Positions 1 to 7,020 are shown, counted from the stretch's first letter. The stretch: 17,337 bases of DNA from Anaerolineaceae bacterium UBA2274 (GCA_002347705.1 DDWY01000083.1:1-17337), one strand, 5' to 3'. The notes: generated by a model from the sequence alone, not told the origin. Program-made: numbers and translations.

Positions 1-927
1 TTTAAAGCAATTCAGAAGTTTGATTTCCAAGCGATTTCTTTCACGATTGCTCCATCTGCCAGGGTTGCCGCTGGTGTTTCCATTTCTGATTTTCAAAACC
101 AAAGCAACGAATTACCCAAGGAATTTTTCGATTATCTGAAAAAGAATGCCAGCAAGGTGACTTTCAAGATAACTGATTCTCAAACGACTGATGATAAAGC
201 CGTTGTCACGGTATCAACGAAGTATGTTGATGCTGGACCAATCGTCAAAGCTTCGATTGGTGAATTTTTCGCAAAAGCACTGGGTTTTGCTTTTAGTTCT
301 ACAGAAATGACTGAGGATCAGTCTACACAGATGTTTATGTCAATAATGAATGAGCAGATCGAAACTCTCGATGAGCAATTTGCCGAAAAGACTGTTCAGA
401 TTGAGCTCGAGATGGTAGATAAAACCTGGTATGTTTCTGCATTGTCGGATGATTTGCTTGATGTAATTACATCTGGGTTTTTGTCTGCTGCTGCTGACAT
501 AAGTAGCTTTTCTACTGATGTTGAAGAAGAGGTTGCTGATCCCAATGCTACTCCAGTGCCAACACCGACTCCTGACCCAAAGAGAGTTTTATCCGAAATC
601 AATAACTTCATAATTTCCGACATTTGGAATGATGGTATTAGCACGGTACAGTGGTTCTTGAGCACTGGAAAGGGACCTACTGGGGCTAGCGTTGATATTG
701 ATTTCACCAAGAGTCAACTTACTACAGCCATGACAAAGAAAGCTGAATATGACGTTTACATTGCTGGTCTAGACAGCGGTTTCAACAACATCAAAGAAGT
801 TTGGGGCAAATTGTCTCCAGAAATTGATTCCCTCTATCAACAAATACAATCCGGTGCGCTGACATTGGACACAGGCATATTCGTGCAGTATATGGATGCT
901 TTTTCCAAGCTAATTTATGACCTTTGA
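1..927 (+). CDS. Hypothetical protein, probable exported/lipoprotein, 5'-truncated by window edge
   Basis: The reading frame is open from the first base, so the gene starts outside the window; an internal GTG at 157 is not the real start. 308 codons are visible before TGA at 925-927. The N-terminal part (about codons 1-165) alternates Lys/Ser/Thr-rich beta-like segments with a helical stretch and a closing Lys-Thr-Trp-Tyr-Val motif, a layout reminiscent of NTF2-like or DUF4878-type lipoproteins. An acidic stretch and a short Pro/Thr hinge (PVPTPTPDP, codons 185-193) separate it from a helical C-terminal domain of about 115 residues. I do not recognise the family. The Pro/Thr hinge is typical of extracytoplasmic Chloroflexota proteins, so export is likely, but the signal peptide would lie outside the window. 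Codon use looks genuine over the whole frame. Alone on this strand; no terminator is obvious downstream. Confidence 0.75.
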   Translation, partial: FKAIQKFDFQAISFTIAPSARVAAGVSISDFQNQSNELPKEFFDYLKKNASKVTFKITDSQTTDDKAVVTVSTKYVDAGPIVKASIGEFFAKALGFAFSSTEMTEDQSTQMFMSIMNEQIETLDEQFAEKTVQIELEMVDKTWYVSALSDDLLDVITSGFLSAAADISSFSTDVEEEVADPNATPVPTPTPDPKRVLSEINNFIISDIWNDGISTVQWFLSTGKGPTGASVDIDFTKSQLTTAMTKKAEYDVYIAGLDSGFNNIKEVWGKLSPEIDSLYQQIQSGALTLDTGIFVQYMDAFSKLIYDL

Positions 928-1032
928 GGTTTATAACAGGACCAGATATTACTTAGACATACTATCCAGACCATTTTGTTGACTTGATACTGCTTGGTCT
1001 CTTAAGTGTGCCTGCGTGTCCTTTTAAAATAC

Positions 1033-1251
1033 CTACCGAAAGGTATAATGAAATGCTAATTTCCGCCAAGATCCCCCATCACCCTTCATCAGCAAATCAA
1101 CCATTTGGTCTACCAAGTTGCTGGGTTTACCCATGTTTTGCATCTTTTCAATTTCCCGCTCCGCCAGGCTTAGGCGGGCTTTGCTGAGCAGGTAAGAGCT
1201 GACGACATCGATAGCCATGGCGGGCGGTAAGCCGTACAGTTGGTTAATAGA
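1033..1251 (-). pseudogene. Probable gene remnant (C-terminal fragment of unknown small protein)
   Basis: Reading leftward from about 1251, a frame with protein-like composition runs through NQLYGLPPAMAIDVV, a helical segment with LSLAEREIEKMQ, and LVDQMVDLLMKGDGG to a TAG at 1033-1035. It looks like the helical C-terminus of a small protein. Upstream the frame runs straight into a GC-rich hairpin repeat (1252 onward), where the encoded residues become repeat-derived. No ribosome binding site precedes the internal ATG at about 1218. I infer a gene whose 5' part was lost to, or replaced by, repeat insertion. Function unknown. An intact 60-aa protein from the internal ATG cannot be excluded. 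Confidence 0.35.
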
Positions 1252-1382
1252 CAGCCTTCCCTTGGGGGAAGGTGCCCGCAGGGCGGATGAGGGTGGCATT
1301 GGAGGGCAAAGTTTACCCTCACCCCGGCTGCGCCGACCCTCTCCCAGGAGAGGGCTTAAAAACCCAGCCTTCCCTTGGGGGA
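1252..1382. repeat. Dispersed hairpin repeat, unit 1 plus start of a second copy
   Basis: The unit opens with a near-perfect hairpin, CCTTCCC/TTGG/GGGAAGG (1255-1272), continues with GATGAGGGT and its complement ACCCTCA (about 1317-1322), and closes with CCCTCTCC/AGGAGAGGG near 1338-1354. The same opening then starts again at about 1366 (CCTTCCCTTGGGGG) but is cut off. Similar openings recur at about 1730 and 1980. Short open frames through it are by-products of GC-rich sequence. It resembles intergenic REP/MITE-like repeats. Confidence 0.75.
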
Positions 1383-1395
1383 ACCGTAGTCGTAG

Positions 1396-1600
1396 GTCAG
1401 GTCATCGTGCTCGAAGAGTATGCGTAGCCTGCCCCGTGTATTTTTGCGGGGTTCAACCTGACATCACAAACGCTTGCATACGATTCACTCGGGAGGATTA
1501 AAGCCCTCCCGTACGGATGGGCTCATGATGCTGGGAGCTTGCGACCGCGGCAATCTCCCCGGAACTCAAACTGGCAAATTGCTTCACTTCTTTCCCAATA
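1396..1600. repeat. Second family of palindromic intergenic repeat
   Basis: Three nested or adjacent inverted repeats are visible. GTCAGGT (1396-1402) pairs with ACCTGAC (1456-1462), enclosing a smaller CCCCG/CGGGG hairpin near 1433-1451. CGGGAGG (1490-1496) pairs with CCTCCCG (1505-1511). A stretch reading GCTTGCGACCGCGGCAATCTCC follows near 1540-1560 and resembles a common type of dispersed intergenic repeat. No coding frame here has convincing composition. Confidence 0.5.
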
Positions 1601-1655
1601 CCCATAGGGCACAACGTAACCCATTACCGCGTGAATCCAACGCCTTCCACCCCCT

Positions 1656-1696
1656 CGCTTTTGCGCTATAACCCAGCTAAAAAAATCGCAAAAGCG
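1656..1696. repeat. Perfect 10-bp inverted repeat
   Basis: CGCTTTTGCG (1656-1665) and CGCAAAAGCG (1687-1696) are exact reverse complements separated by 21 nt. It sits between the two repeat families and could form a hairpin in RNA or be an end fragment of another element. It has no T-run and no clear gene to terminate. Confidence 0.6.
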
Positions 1697-1727
1697 CAAA
1701 ACCTCACCACCTCACCCCGGCTACCAC

Positions 1728-2110
1728 AGCCTTCCCTTGGGGAATGGTCGAAGATCCGCGGAACGGAGTGAAGGGGAGGGACCGCTTGCGGTGGTCGAAG
1801 ATCCGCGTAGCGTAGCGGAGGGGAATGAGGGTGCCTGGAAATGCCAAGTTCACCCTCACCCCGGCTTACCCGTCCGTTTCACGGCGGGCACGGGTCGCCG
1901 ACCCTCTCTCCCTTACGCAGTACACTAGTGTTTGCCTGGCAAAACGGATCTTCGACCAGGCGAGGGCTTATTAACCTAGCCTTCCCCTGGGGGGGACCCG
2001 TGGCAAGCCAGGGCAGGTGTCGAAGATCCACGGAACGGAGTGAAGGGGATGAACCCCGCAGGGCGCTATCGACCCCCGCCAGCAGCTCGCTGCTGCCGCG
2101 CATCCGCTAT
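1728..2110. repeat. Composite dispersed repeat, two further copies of the CCTTCCC hairpin family
   Basis: Two openings of the family seen at 1252 recur at about 1730 (CCTTCCCTTGGGG) and about 1980 (CCTTCCCCTGGGGGG). Both are followed by a segment beginning GTCGAAGATCC and containing GGAACGGAGTGAAGGGG (about 1747-1777 and 2019-2048); this segment is absent from the first copy. GTCGAAGATCC also occurs a further time at about 1794. The closing ACCCTCTCTCC/GCGAGGGC part is present near 1899-1968. The stretch looks like repeated insertion and recombination of short mobile or REP-like units, not genes. Confidence 0.7.
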
Positions 2111-2167
2111 AGCACTTCTTTTACGCTCCTAAGGTGATGGTTAATTGAATAATATGGTGGGTACTTC

Positions 2168-2729
2168 TTATGTGCACGATCCACCCTTTTCGGGTACATA
2201 ACCGGCTTGATATGGGGTCGAAATGCCACTTTTGGTACCATATCGCTGATGAGCAGTAAATGACTTCATCATGTCAATGATTCTCTCATTTCTTACCATG
2301 AGCCACTGGCTATGTAAAGAAAATGCCAATTCTTTTACATTTGAAGACTGATATGTAAACGAAATGCCACTTTTGTTTACATATAGCTGCCAGGTTGTTG
2401 TCGACCTCGTTAGTACCATCTTTTACCCTTATCTATACATAACAAACCAATCATATGCAGCGGTGTCGATTTATTGACTGTGTCCAAAAACGCTGAAATT
2501 TGATCCTGAGTGATTAGTGTGTTTTCCTTGCAGGAGAACATTAGGCTGATCACTTTGGTTTCATACAATCAGCCTTATTTGTGTATTAATTCCTGACAAA
2601 TGAGTACATAAAGGTATATTCATGTATTAAAAATCCAATAATTAATACATGAGAGTCTTCTTGTGTATTAATTTCGCCAAAATTAATACATTATGTCCTT
2701 GATTAGTTCGAAATATCGCTCAAACTGAT
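2168..2729. repeat. Array of ~30-nt palindromes at ~41-bp spacing, stems variable, apex conserved
   Basis: Strong units: 2209-2244 (GATATGG/CCATATC), 2312-2340 (ATGTAAA/TTTACAT), 2351-2384 (ATATGTAAAC/GTTTACATAT), 2543-2575 (AGGCTGAT/ATCAGCCT), 2620-2652 (11-bp stem, TCATGTATTAA and complement), 2664-2690 (11-bp stem, TGTATTAATTT and complement). Weaker units: 2168-2201, 2269-2301, 2504-2535, 2582-2608, 2702-2729. Centres of symmetry are mostly 36-42 bp apart (for example 2285, 2326, 2367.5 and 2595, 2636, 2677). Stems differ from unit to unit while the apex repeatedly carries CCA (TGCCAC, TGCCAA, TCCAAT, CGCCAA). The last unit ends next to the fic stop codon. Function unknown: operators, hairpin RNAs or decayed mobile units are all possible. 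Confidence 0.7.
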
Positions 2730-2730
2730 A

Positions 2731-3807
2731 TTACTTTCCCTGTAGCAATTCAAACAATGGTTTATTGATATAGTAGTTACTATGACCAAGCTTGGTCTTC
2801 AATAAAAAGTCCCCTTGGACTAATGCATCCAAATATCTCCCTGCCGCAGCTCTTTGTACGCCTACATCCCAGACGATGAAATCGATTTTGGTATAGGGGT
2901 GTTTGAAGAGAGTATTCAGCAATTCAAGCGAATAGATTTTTGGAAGTTCCGCTTTAATTCTTTTCTGGTAGTCCGCCATTAATTCCATTAGCTTGTGAAT
3001 GGTCTGGATGGTTTCTGTTGAGGTAAGTTCCACGCCTTTCAACATGAATATGAGCCAGCCTTCCCAGTTATCATCATTTGGATCTGCTCGTAATTGAGCC
3101 AGGTAGGAACTTTTTTCACGCAAAATGTAACGGCTTAGGTACAGGGTGGGTAGATCCAAAAGGCTGTGCTGCACGAGGTAAAGTAGGTTCAGGATGCGCC
3201 CTGTGCGTCCATTGCCATCATCAAAGGGGTGGATTTTTTCAAATTGGTAATGTGCCAATGCCATGCGCACGAGAGGATCTAATCCCTGATTGCTGTCTTC
3301 ATTGAAGAAGTCCAAAAGGCGTTCGAGCAGCTCCACAATCTGATCATGATCCTGCGGAGGGTCATGCACCACCTCGCCTGTGGTGCGGTTGACCACGCGG
3401 GTTCCCTGCTTGGTTCGGATGCCAGGACCAGGCTCGCCAATTACCAGAACCTGCTGAATAGCTACCAGATCTTTAAGCGAGAGGTTCCCATTCGATTTCA
3501 CACGTTCATACCCCAACCTGAGGGCTTCAGAATAACGGCTGACTTCTTTAGCCGCCGCGCTGTTAAATTGGGGGAGATCCAATCCTTGTTTGAAGAGCTC
3601 ATCGTGAGAGGTAATGATGTTCTCAAGCGCAGAACTATCCTTGGCTTCCTGCAATGAAAGCGTATTCAGTAATATATCCTGATTAGGCAGCAGAGGCGCA
3701 ACGCCCTTCAGTTCAGCCAGCCTGCGGTGAGCCATAACTAACTGGGATGTCAGGGCATCAGATTTGGCAACCTGTCCAGGTGGAAAGGCGTAAAGGTCAG
3801 AGATCAT
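2731..3807 (-). CDS. Fic family protein (class II, predicted AMPylase) with C-terminal winged helix
   Basis: 358 aa, length and layout matching SoFic-type proteins. An N-terminal Fic_N region carries a self-inhibitory motif of the [S/T]xxxE[G/N] type (SSALEN, about residues 58-63). The core has the complete catalytic motif HPFDDGNGRTGR (about 193-204) with the His base and the Asp, Asn and Arg needed to bind ATP and metal. About residues 280-358 form a winged-helix-like C-terminus. By family it transfers AMP from ATP to Ser/Thr/Tyr of target proteins; its target cannot be read from sequence. I chose the ATG at 3807 because AAAGGA sits 7 nt upstream; a TTG at 3813 is too close to that site. 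Its start lies inside the end of a 40-aa ORF, so it is probably translationally coupled. The inhibitory Glu is in cis, so no separate antitoxin is required. An array of palindromes begins directly after its stop. Confidence 0.93.
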   Translation of the reverse strand: MISDLYAFPPGQVAKSDALTSQLVMAHRRLAELKGVAPLLPNQDILLNTLSLQEAKDSSALENIITSHDELFKQGLDLPQFNSAAAKEVSRYSEALRLGYERVKSNGNLSLKDLVAIQQVLVIGEPGPGIRTKQGTRVVNRTTGEVVHDPPQDHDQIVELLERLLDFFNEDSNQGLDPLVRMALAHYQFEKIHPFDDGNGRTGRILNLLYLVQHSLLDLPTLYLSRYILREKSSYLAQLRADPNDDNWEGWLIFMLKGVELTSTETIQTIHKLMELMADYQKRIKAELPKIYSLELLNTLFKHPYTKIDFIVWDVGVQRAAAGRYLDALVQGDFLLKTKLGHSNYYINKPLFELLQGK

Positions 3808-3919
3808 AACCAATTCCTTTCAGATTCTCACAAATCCGTTCTTCGAGGTCATCTTCATTAGCAAATTGTTCTGATAGTTGGCCAGTTAATGTATTTTTTA
3901 GTTCGTTGTTACTGCCCAT
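3797..3919 (-). CDS. Small 40-aa protein overlapping the fic start
   Basis: An ATG at 3919 is preceded by AAGGAA with a 6-nt spacer, a good ribosome binding site. The frame (starting MGSNNELKNT, ending NLKGIGYDL) stops with TGA at 3797-3799, overlapping the fic ATG at 3807 by 11 nt. The peptide is acidic in its middle and likely helical. The ending LEERICENLKGIGYDL is vaguely like the N-terminus of type I restriction HsdR-type subunits, so it may be a remnant; equally it may be a leader that couples fic translation or a small Fic partner. It is not similar to known Fic antitoxins such as VbhA as far as I can tell. It follows queG by 52 nt on the same strand. Confidence 0.6.
   Translation of the reverse strand: MGSNNELKNTLTGQLSEQFANEDDLEERICENLKGIGYDL
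3814..3820 (-). promoter_or_regulatory. Ribosome binding site of fic, inside the upstream small ORF
   Basis: The minus strand reads AAAGGAA here, 7 nt before ATG at 3807. It lies within codons of the 40-aa ORF, so ribosomes finishing that ORF arrive at the fic start. It decides between ATG 3807 and TTG 3813 in favour of the ATG. Confidence 0.6.
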
Positions 3920-3971
3920 GAATAATTCCTTGATCAATCACGTTCCCTTAAAGATGAGAGGGTCGGGTGAG

Positions 3972-5045
3972 TTAAATTATACCTGAACCGATTTGCCTGC
4001 CGTGAACATGTCGGGGAAATTGGGAGAGTGCCCATTGGGCTGCTTCTCGCACAACTTCATCCACTTCATTGGCGGCGCAGTCCATCAGGGCGTCTCTTGC
4101 TTGCTCGAGGCGGGCGTTGCCGAGCGCGATCGCGACATTGCGGCGGAAGCCCTGGTATTTTGCCCGCAGGACAGGTGTGTTGGCGTAGCGAGATTTAAAT
4201 TCAGCTTCCGTGAGCAAAAACGATTCGACCAGGTCTGGATGTGGATCGAGCACTTGCGCCTGATCAAATAGTGACGAGGTGTTTTGTAGATTTTGATTGG
4301 AGGGGCAAATGGTCTGGCAGGTGTCACAGCCGAAGACGCGCTGACCGATTAATGGGCGAAAGGCAAGCGGGATAGGTCCGCGGTGCTCGATGGTGAGGTA
4401 AGAAAGACAGCGGCGGGCATCGATGGTGCGGTTGGGGAGGATGGCCTTGGTGGGGCAGGCCATCTGGCAGCGGTGGCAATTGGCGCAATCGGCGTTGGTG
4501 AGAGGCTTATCCGGTTGGAGGGGCAGGTCAATCAGCAGTTCACAGAGGAACAGCCAGGATCCGTAAGCTTGGGATGTCAGGCAAGAATTGCGGGCAATCC
4601 ACCCCAGGCCGGCATTCTGAGCATAGTCTTTTTCGAGGATGGGAGCGGTATCCACACACACCATATGCTTGAATGCCTGGTCAGTCAGTTGGGCAATTTT
4701 CTGCGCGAGAAGCTCTACGGCATCTTTAAGCACCTGGTGGTAATCGGGTAAAAGGGCGTATGCGGCTATTGTTCCCTGGTTTTGTAGGGGTTTTTGGGTA
4801 TTGGCGGTACCTGGATAGGCTGCGCCGAGGCTAATGACAGTGCGGCATCCCGGCAGCAGCATGGCTGGGTCATACCGGGCTTCAATCGCATTTGGACGCG
4901 CCATGTAGTCCATTCCAGCGTGATTTCCAGACTCAACCCAATCCAGGTAAGTTCCGTAATGGGGTGGGGTATCCGCTCGGCTGAAACCGCAATGCACAAA
5001 GCCGAGACTTAATGCCTCGGCTTTCATCATCTCTTCAAGGGACAT
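3972..5045 (-). CDS. queG: Epoxyqueuosine reductase QueG
   Basis: 357 aa from the chosen start. Catalyses the last step of queuosine synthesis, reducing epoxyqueuosine to queuosine in the anticodon of tRNAs for Asp, Asn, His and Tyr, using cobalamin and two [4Fe-4S] clusters. Visible: the family signature VDTAPILEKDYAQNAGLGWI (about 131-150) with the catalytic Asp at about 132; CANCHRCQMACP (Cys 187, 190, 193, 197); Cys 213 before SYLTIEHRG; CDTCQTICP (Cys 240, 243, 247). All eight cluster cysteines are present. A HEAT-like tail covers about 300-343. A longer frame begins at 5102, but its first 19 codons overlap the preceding lipoprotein gene; the ATG at 5045 is 10 nt after that gene's stop and has AGG close upstream, so I prefer it. 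Probably co-transcribed with the lipoprotein and with the small ORF and fic. Confidence 0.96.
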   Translation of the reverse strand: MSLEEMMKAEALSLGFVHCGFSRADTPPHYGTYLDWVESGNHAGMDYMARPNAIEARYDPAMLLPGCRTVISLGAAYPGTANTQKPLQNQGTIAAYALLPDYHQVLKDAVELLAQKIAQLTDQAFKHMVCVDTAPILEKDYAQNAGLGWIARNSCLTSQAYGSWLFLCELLIDLPLQPDKPLTNADCANCHRCQMACPTKAILPNRTIDARRCLSYLTIEHRGPIPLAFRPLIGQRVFGCDTCQTICPSNQNLQNTSSLFDQAQVLDPHPDLVESFLLTEAEFKSRYANTPVLRAKYQGFRRNVAIALGNARLEQARDALMDCAANEVDEVVREAAQWALSQFPRHVHGRQIGSGII

Positions 5046-5055
5046 GCTGCCTGCT

Positions 5056-5694
5056 TTAGATAATGGTGTATTCAAACCAGAAGACGGCAAATCCCACATC
5101 ACTGGGGTTGACGATCATCCAATCGCTCTTGACTGCGCCGGTCTTCGTGGGGGCGGTGAACTCGATTGTGATCTGCACGCTCATGTTTGGGGGTACATCG
5201 TAGGGCATGTTGATCTTAGTAGGAGCTCCCATTGCCGGTCCGCCGGTGTGCATGATGTAGTAGCTGGTGTTCCAAGTGCTTGTGCCGGTGTTCATTAAGG
5301 TGACAACTACGCTAAATTTTCCGCCAGCCGGGATGCTGGTGCCGTCAGCCGGTGAACTGTAGGTCCAAACGCCGGCATCAACACCTGTTTGTACTGGCGG
5401 CAGCGTGGCTGTGGCTGGTCCGGCGACAGTGCTGGTGGGAAGTCCAACTGCGGCAGTCGGAACGCTGACCGTGGGAGTGGAAGGAGCCAGAGTGGGGGAA
5501 GGCGCCAGTGTAGGTTCAGGCGTTTCAGTGGGGCGCGCGATTTCGGTCCGGGTCAGTTGAACTGCAACGGTTTCGGCCACGTAGGTTTTCATTTGTTCTG
5601 GACCGGGCGTGCTGACACGCGGTCCGCAAGCGCTCAACGCCAGGATTACCACGCTGAGCCCTAAAAGTAGTTTAGGTAGTTTTGATCGTCTCAT
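5056..5694 (-). CDS. Lipoprotein with NBR1-type Ig-like domain
   Basis: 212 aa. Residues 1-22 form a lipoprotein signal peptide (positively charged start, hydrophobic core, lipobox LSAC with Cys23). A low-complexity Pro/Thr/Ser linker covers about 52-102. The remainder (about 109-209) has the pattern of NBR1/Next-to-BRCA1 central (Ig-like) domains found in many Chloroflexota surface proteins: a SPADGTSIPAGGKF opening, MNTGTSTWN in the middle strand and VPPNMSVQITIEFTAP before the last strands. Such domains are regarded as beta-sandwich binding modules; the ligand is unknown. GGAGG lies 4 nt before the ATG. A plausible promoter lies at 5738-5766. The next gene, queG, starts 10 nt after the stop. 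It is a shorter relative of the gene at 5782-6936. Confidence 0.88.
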   Translation of the reverse strand: MRRSKLPKLLLGLSVVILALSACGPRVSTPGPEQMKTYVAETVAVQLTRTEIARPTETPEPTLAPSPTLAPSTPTVSVPTAAVGLPTSTVAGPATATLPPVQTGVDAGVWTYSSPADGTSIPAGGKFSVVVTLMNTGTSTWNTSYYIMHTGGPAMGAPTKINMPYDVPPNMSVQITIEFTAPTKTGAVKSDWMIVNPSDVGFAVFWFEYTII

Positions 5695-5737
5695 TATTCC
5701 TCCAGGTCTTCTTCAGACTGGGTTGTATCGATAAACA

Positions 5738-5766
5738 ATTGTCAAGGCGATTGCCCGTTTTGTCAA
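5738..5766 (-). promoter_or_regulatory. Predicted sigma70-type promoter for lipoprotein-queG-fic unit
   Basis: On the minus strand a perfect -35 TTGACA (5761-5766) is followed after 17 nt by GACAAT (5738-5743, four of six matches to TATAAT). Expected transcription start is near 5731, about 37 nt before the ATG at 5694. A second TTGACA (5741-5746) has no good -10 at the right distance. Confidence 0.45.
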
Positions 5767-5781
5767 GCTAAGCCCTGTGCA

Positions 5782-6936
5782 TCAGGGTGCTATGGTGGGC
5801 GCGAGCAGATGGACGGTATCCCCATAAGGAGAACCGTTTGCCTCAAGCTGCAGGATGATCCGAACGCTTTTTCCGGAAAGCGCGGAGAGGTCCTGGGTGA
5901 TGCTCAGCAGCTTGCCATCGTGAACCTTCTGCCAACGCGCGATCTCCACCAGCGGCTTGTCGCCTTCCTGGTAACTGAGCCGCAAAGTCACGTCGCAGGA
6001 CTCCTGATCGTTCGCACAGCCTAAAATTGTGCTGAATTTAGCGTTTTCAGGTATCAGCATGACAGGTAATGTGCCCCGCAGTATGCCATCCTGAATCTGC
6101 TGAACACCGAGCCACAAGGCCGGTTCGTTATCTTTAGCGCCATTTTCAAGTACTGGCGCAAAGTCCGTGTAGGCAAAGCCGCGCGTGTCAGTTGGCAGAC
6201 CCGGGCAGGGAAGTTCTCCTGAGACGTTGCTCCAGCGGATGCTGCAAGCCATGGCAACCAGGTCGATTTTCCCAGTCATAACCTGGATCTCCACCCAAAA
6301 GGTTTGGGATGGGTCCTTGAAGCTGAAAAGCACTCCGTCTGCATTGCGCAGTTTGAAATCCGCCCGGTAGCTGCCGCCAACCAGTGGGGAGGTGAAAGGG
6401 ATGGAGATCGTCACACTACTGCCCGGCGGAACGGAACTTTCGGTGAGAGGAAGGGCTGCAGGCGCATTCATAGGGTCGCCGCTGCTGAAAACGACATCGT
6501 AATCCGCATTCCAGGTGCAGGAACCTGCGTTGCGCAGCGTCCAGGTTTTGTTGAAGACCGTGCCTGGGGGGAATTGGCTGCCATCAGGGATGGTTTCATC
6601 AATAAATGCGGCCTGGTCGCAACTTCCGGAGGAAGTGGGCGTTTGCAGAAGGGCTGCGGTGGGAACTGCGGGATCAGTTGGCAGGCTGAGGGTGGGAGCA
6701 GGGCTTGGCTCGGAGCTTGGCAGAACCGGAGAAGGCACAAAGGAGATTGCTGTTTGGGTTTGAGCAGCCTGGTCCGTTGCCACGATCTTGGTGTTGAGTG
6801 CCTCAATTGTTTGGGCAACCTCAGTGCGAACACTATCCAGGGGGTCTGTGGGAGTGGCAGTGTTGGGTTGGGGCTGACAGGCGCTGAAAAGCAGCACCAC
6901 CAACGAAAAGACGAATAAAAATTTTTGTGCCTTCAT
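5782..6936 (-). CDS. Lipoprotein with NBR1-type Ig-like domain and C-terminal beta-rich domain
   Basis: 384 aa. Signal peptide with lipobox FSAC (Cys20), then a short helical segment VRTEVAQTIEALNTK (about 36-50) and a Pro/Ser/Thr linker to about residue 103. An NBR1-type Ig-like domain spans about 107-218; its markers are IPDGSQFPPGTVFNKTW, RNAGSCTWN and VPPGSSVTISIPF. A further domain of about 160 residues (224-384) is beta-rich, contains two closely spaced cysteines (GCANDQESC) and ends with a strand typical of jelly-roll carbohydrate-binding-like folds (RIILQLEANG); I cannot name it. Predicted to be anchored at the outer face of the membrane. GAGG precedes the ATG by 5 nt. The N-terminal helix resembles that of the neighbouring 212-aa lipoprotein, so the two are likely tandem paralogues. 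Confidence 0.88.
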   Translation of the reverse strand: MKAQKFLFVFSLVVLLFSACQPQPNTATPTDPLDSVRTEVAQTIEALNTKIVATDQAAQTQTAISFVPSPVLPSSEPSPAPTLSLPTDPAVPTAALLQTPTSSGSCDQAAFIDETIPDGSQFPPGTVFNKTWTLRNAGSCTWNADYDVVFSSGDPMNAPAALPLTESSVPPGSSVTISIPFTSPLVGGSYRADFKLRNADGVLFSFKDPSQTFWVEIQVMTGKIDLVAMACSIRWSNVSGELPCPGLPTDTRGFAYTDFAPVLENGAKDNEPALWLGVQQIQDGILRGTLPVMLIPENAKFSTILGCANDQESCDVTLRLSYQEGDKPLVEIARWQKVHDGKLLSITQDLSALSGKSVRIILQLEANGSPYGDTVHLLAPTIAP

Positions 6937-6964
6937 ATTAACCTCGTTGATGAGAGGTGTTGCA

Positions 6965-6970
6965 AGTATA
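6965..6970 (-). promoter_or_regulatory. Possible -10 element for the 384-aa lipoprotein gene
   Basis: The minus strand reads TATACT here (five of six matches), 28 nt before the ATG at 6936. The -35 region would fall inside the terminator hairpin just upstream and has no good match, so this is weak; read-through from the ABC operon is the alternative. Confidence 0.25.
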
Positions 6971-6975
6971 GCGCC

Positions 6976-7009
6976 AAAAAACAGCAGACCGATAAGTCTG
7001 CTGTTTTTT
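6976..7009 (-). terminator. Strong rho-independent terminator of the ABC exporter operon
   Basis: A perfect 14-bp inverted repeat (AAAAAACAGCAGAC and complement) with a 6-nt loop. On the minus strand the stem ends in six T residues, 12 nt after the stop codon of the last permease gene. The symmetry also gives a T-run on the plus strand, so it could work in both directions. Confidence 0.9.
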
Positions 7010-7020
7010 AAAGGGATGGG

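Noticed and set aside
1217..2137. Several 60-98 codon frames on both strands in the repeat region
   Set aside because: They run through GC-rich palindromes, are Arg/Pro/Ser-rich, lack ribosome binding sites and overlap one another.
2168..2419. 83-codon minus-strand frame with repeated KSGIS(F/T)xYQ peptides
   Set aside because: The repeated peptide is the translation of two palindromic units (2209-2244 and 2351-2384), there is no ribosome binding site, and the rest has no protein-like pattern. Structure in the DNA explains it better than coding.
2168..2729. CRISPR array
   Set aside because: Spacing is regular, but the repeated parts are not identical; the stems differ completely between units, there are no unique spacers of fixed length between constant repeats, and no cas genes are present.
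2731..3919. Fic plus small ORF as a classical Fic toxin-antitoxin pair
   Set aside because: The Fic protein has the inhibitory S-x-x-x-E-N motif in its own N-terminus (class II) and the small ORF has no visible copy of that motif, so a trans antitoxin is not supported.
5046..5102. Longer start for queG
   Set aside because: The extra 19 codons overlap the end of the lipoprotein gene; the ATG at 5045 gives the family's usual N-terminus and a normal 10-nt intergenic gap.
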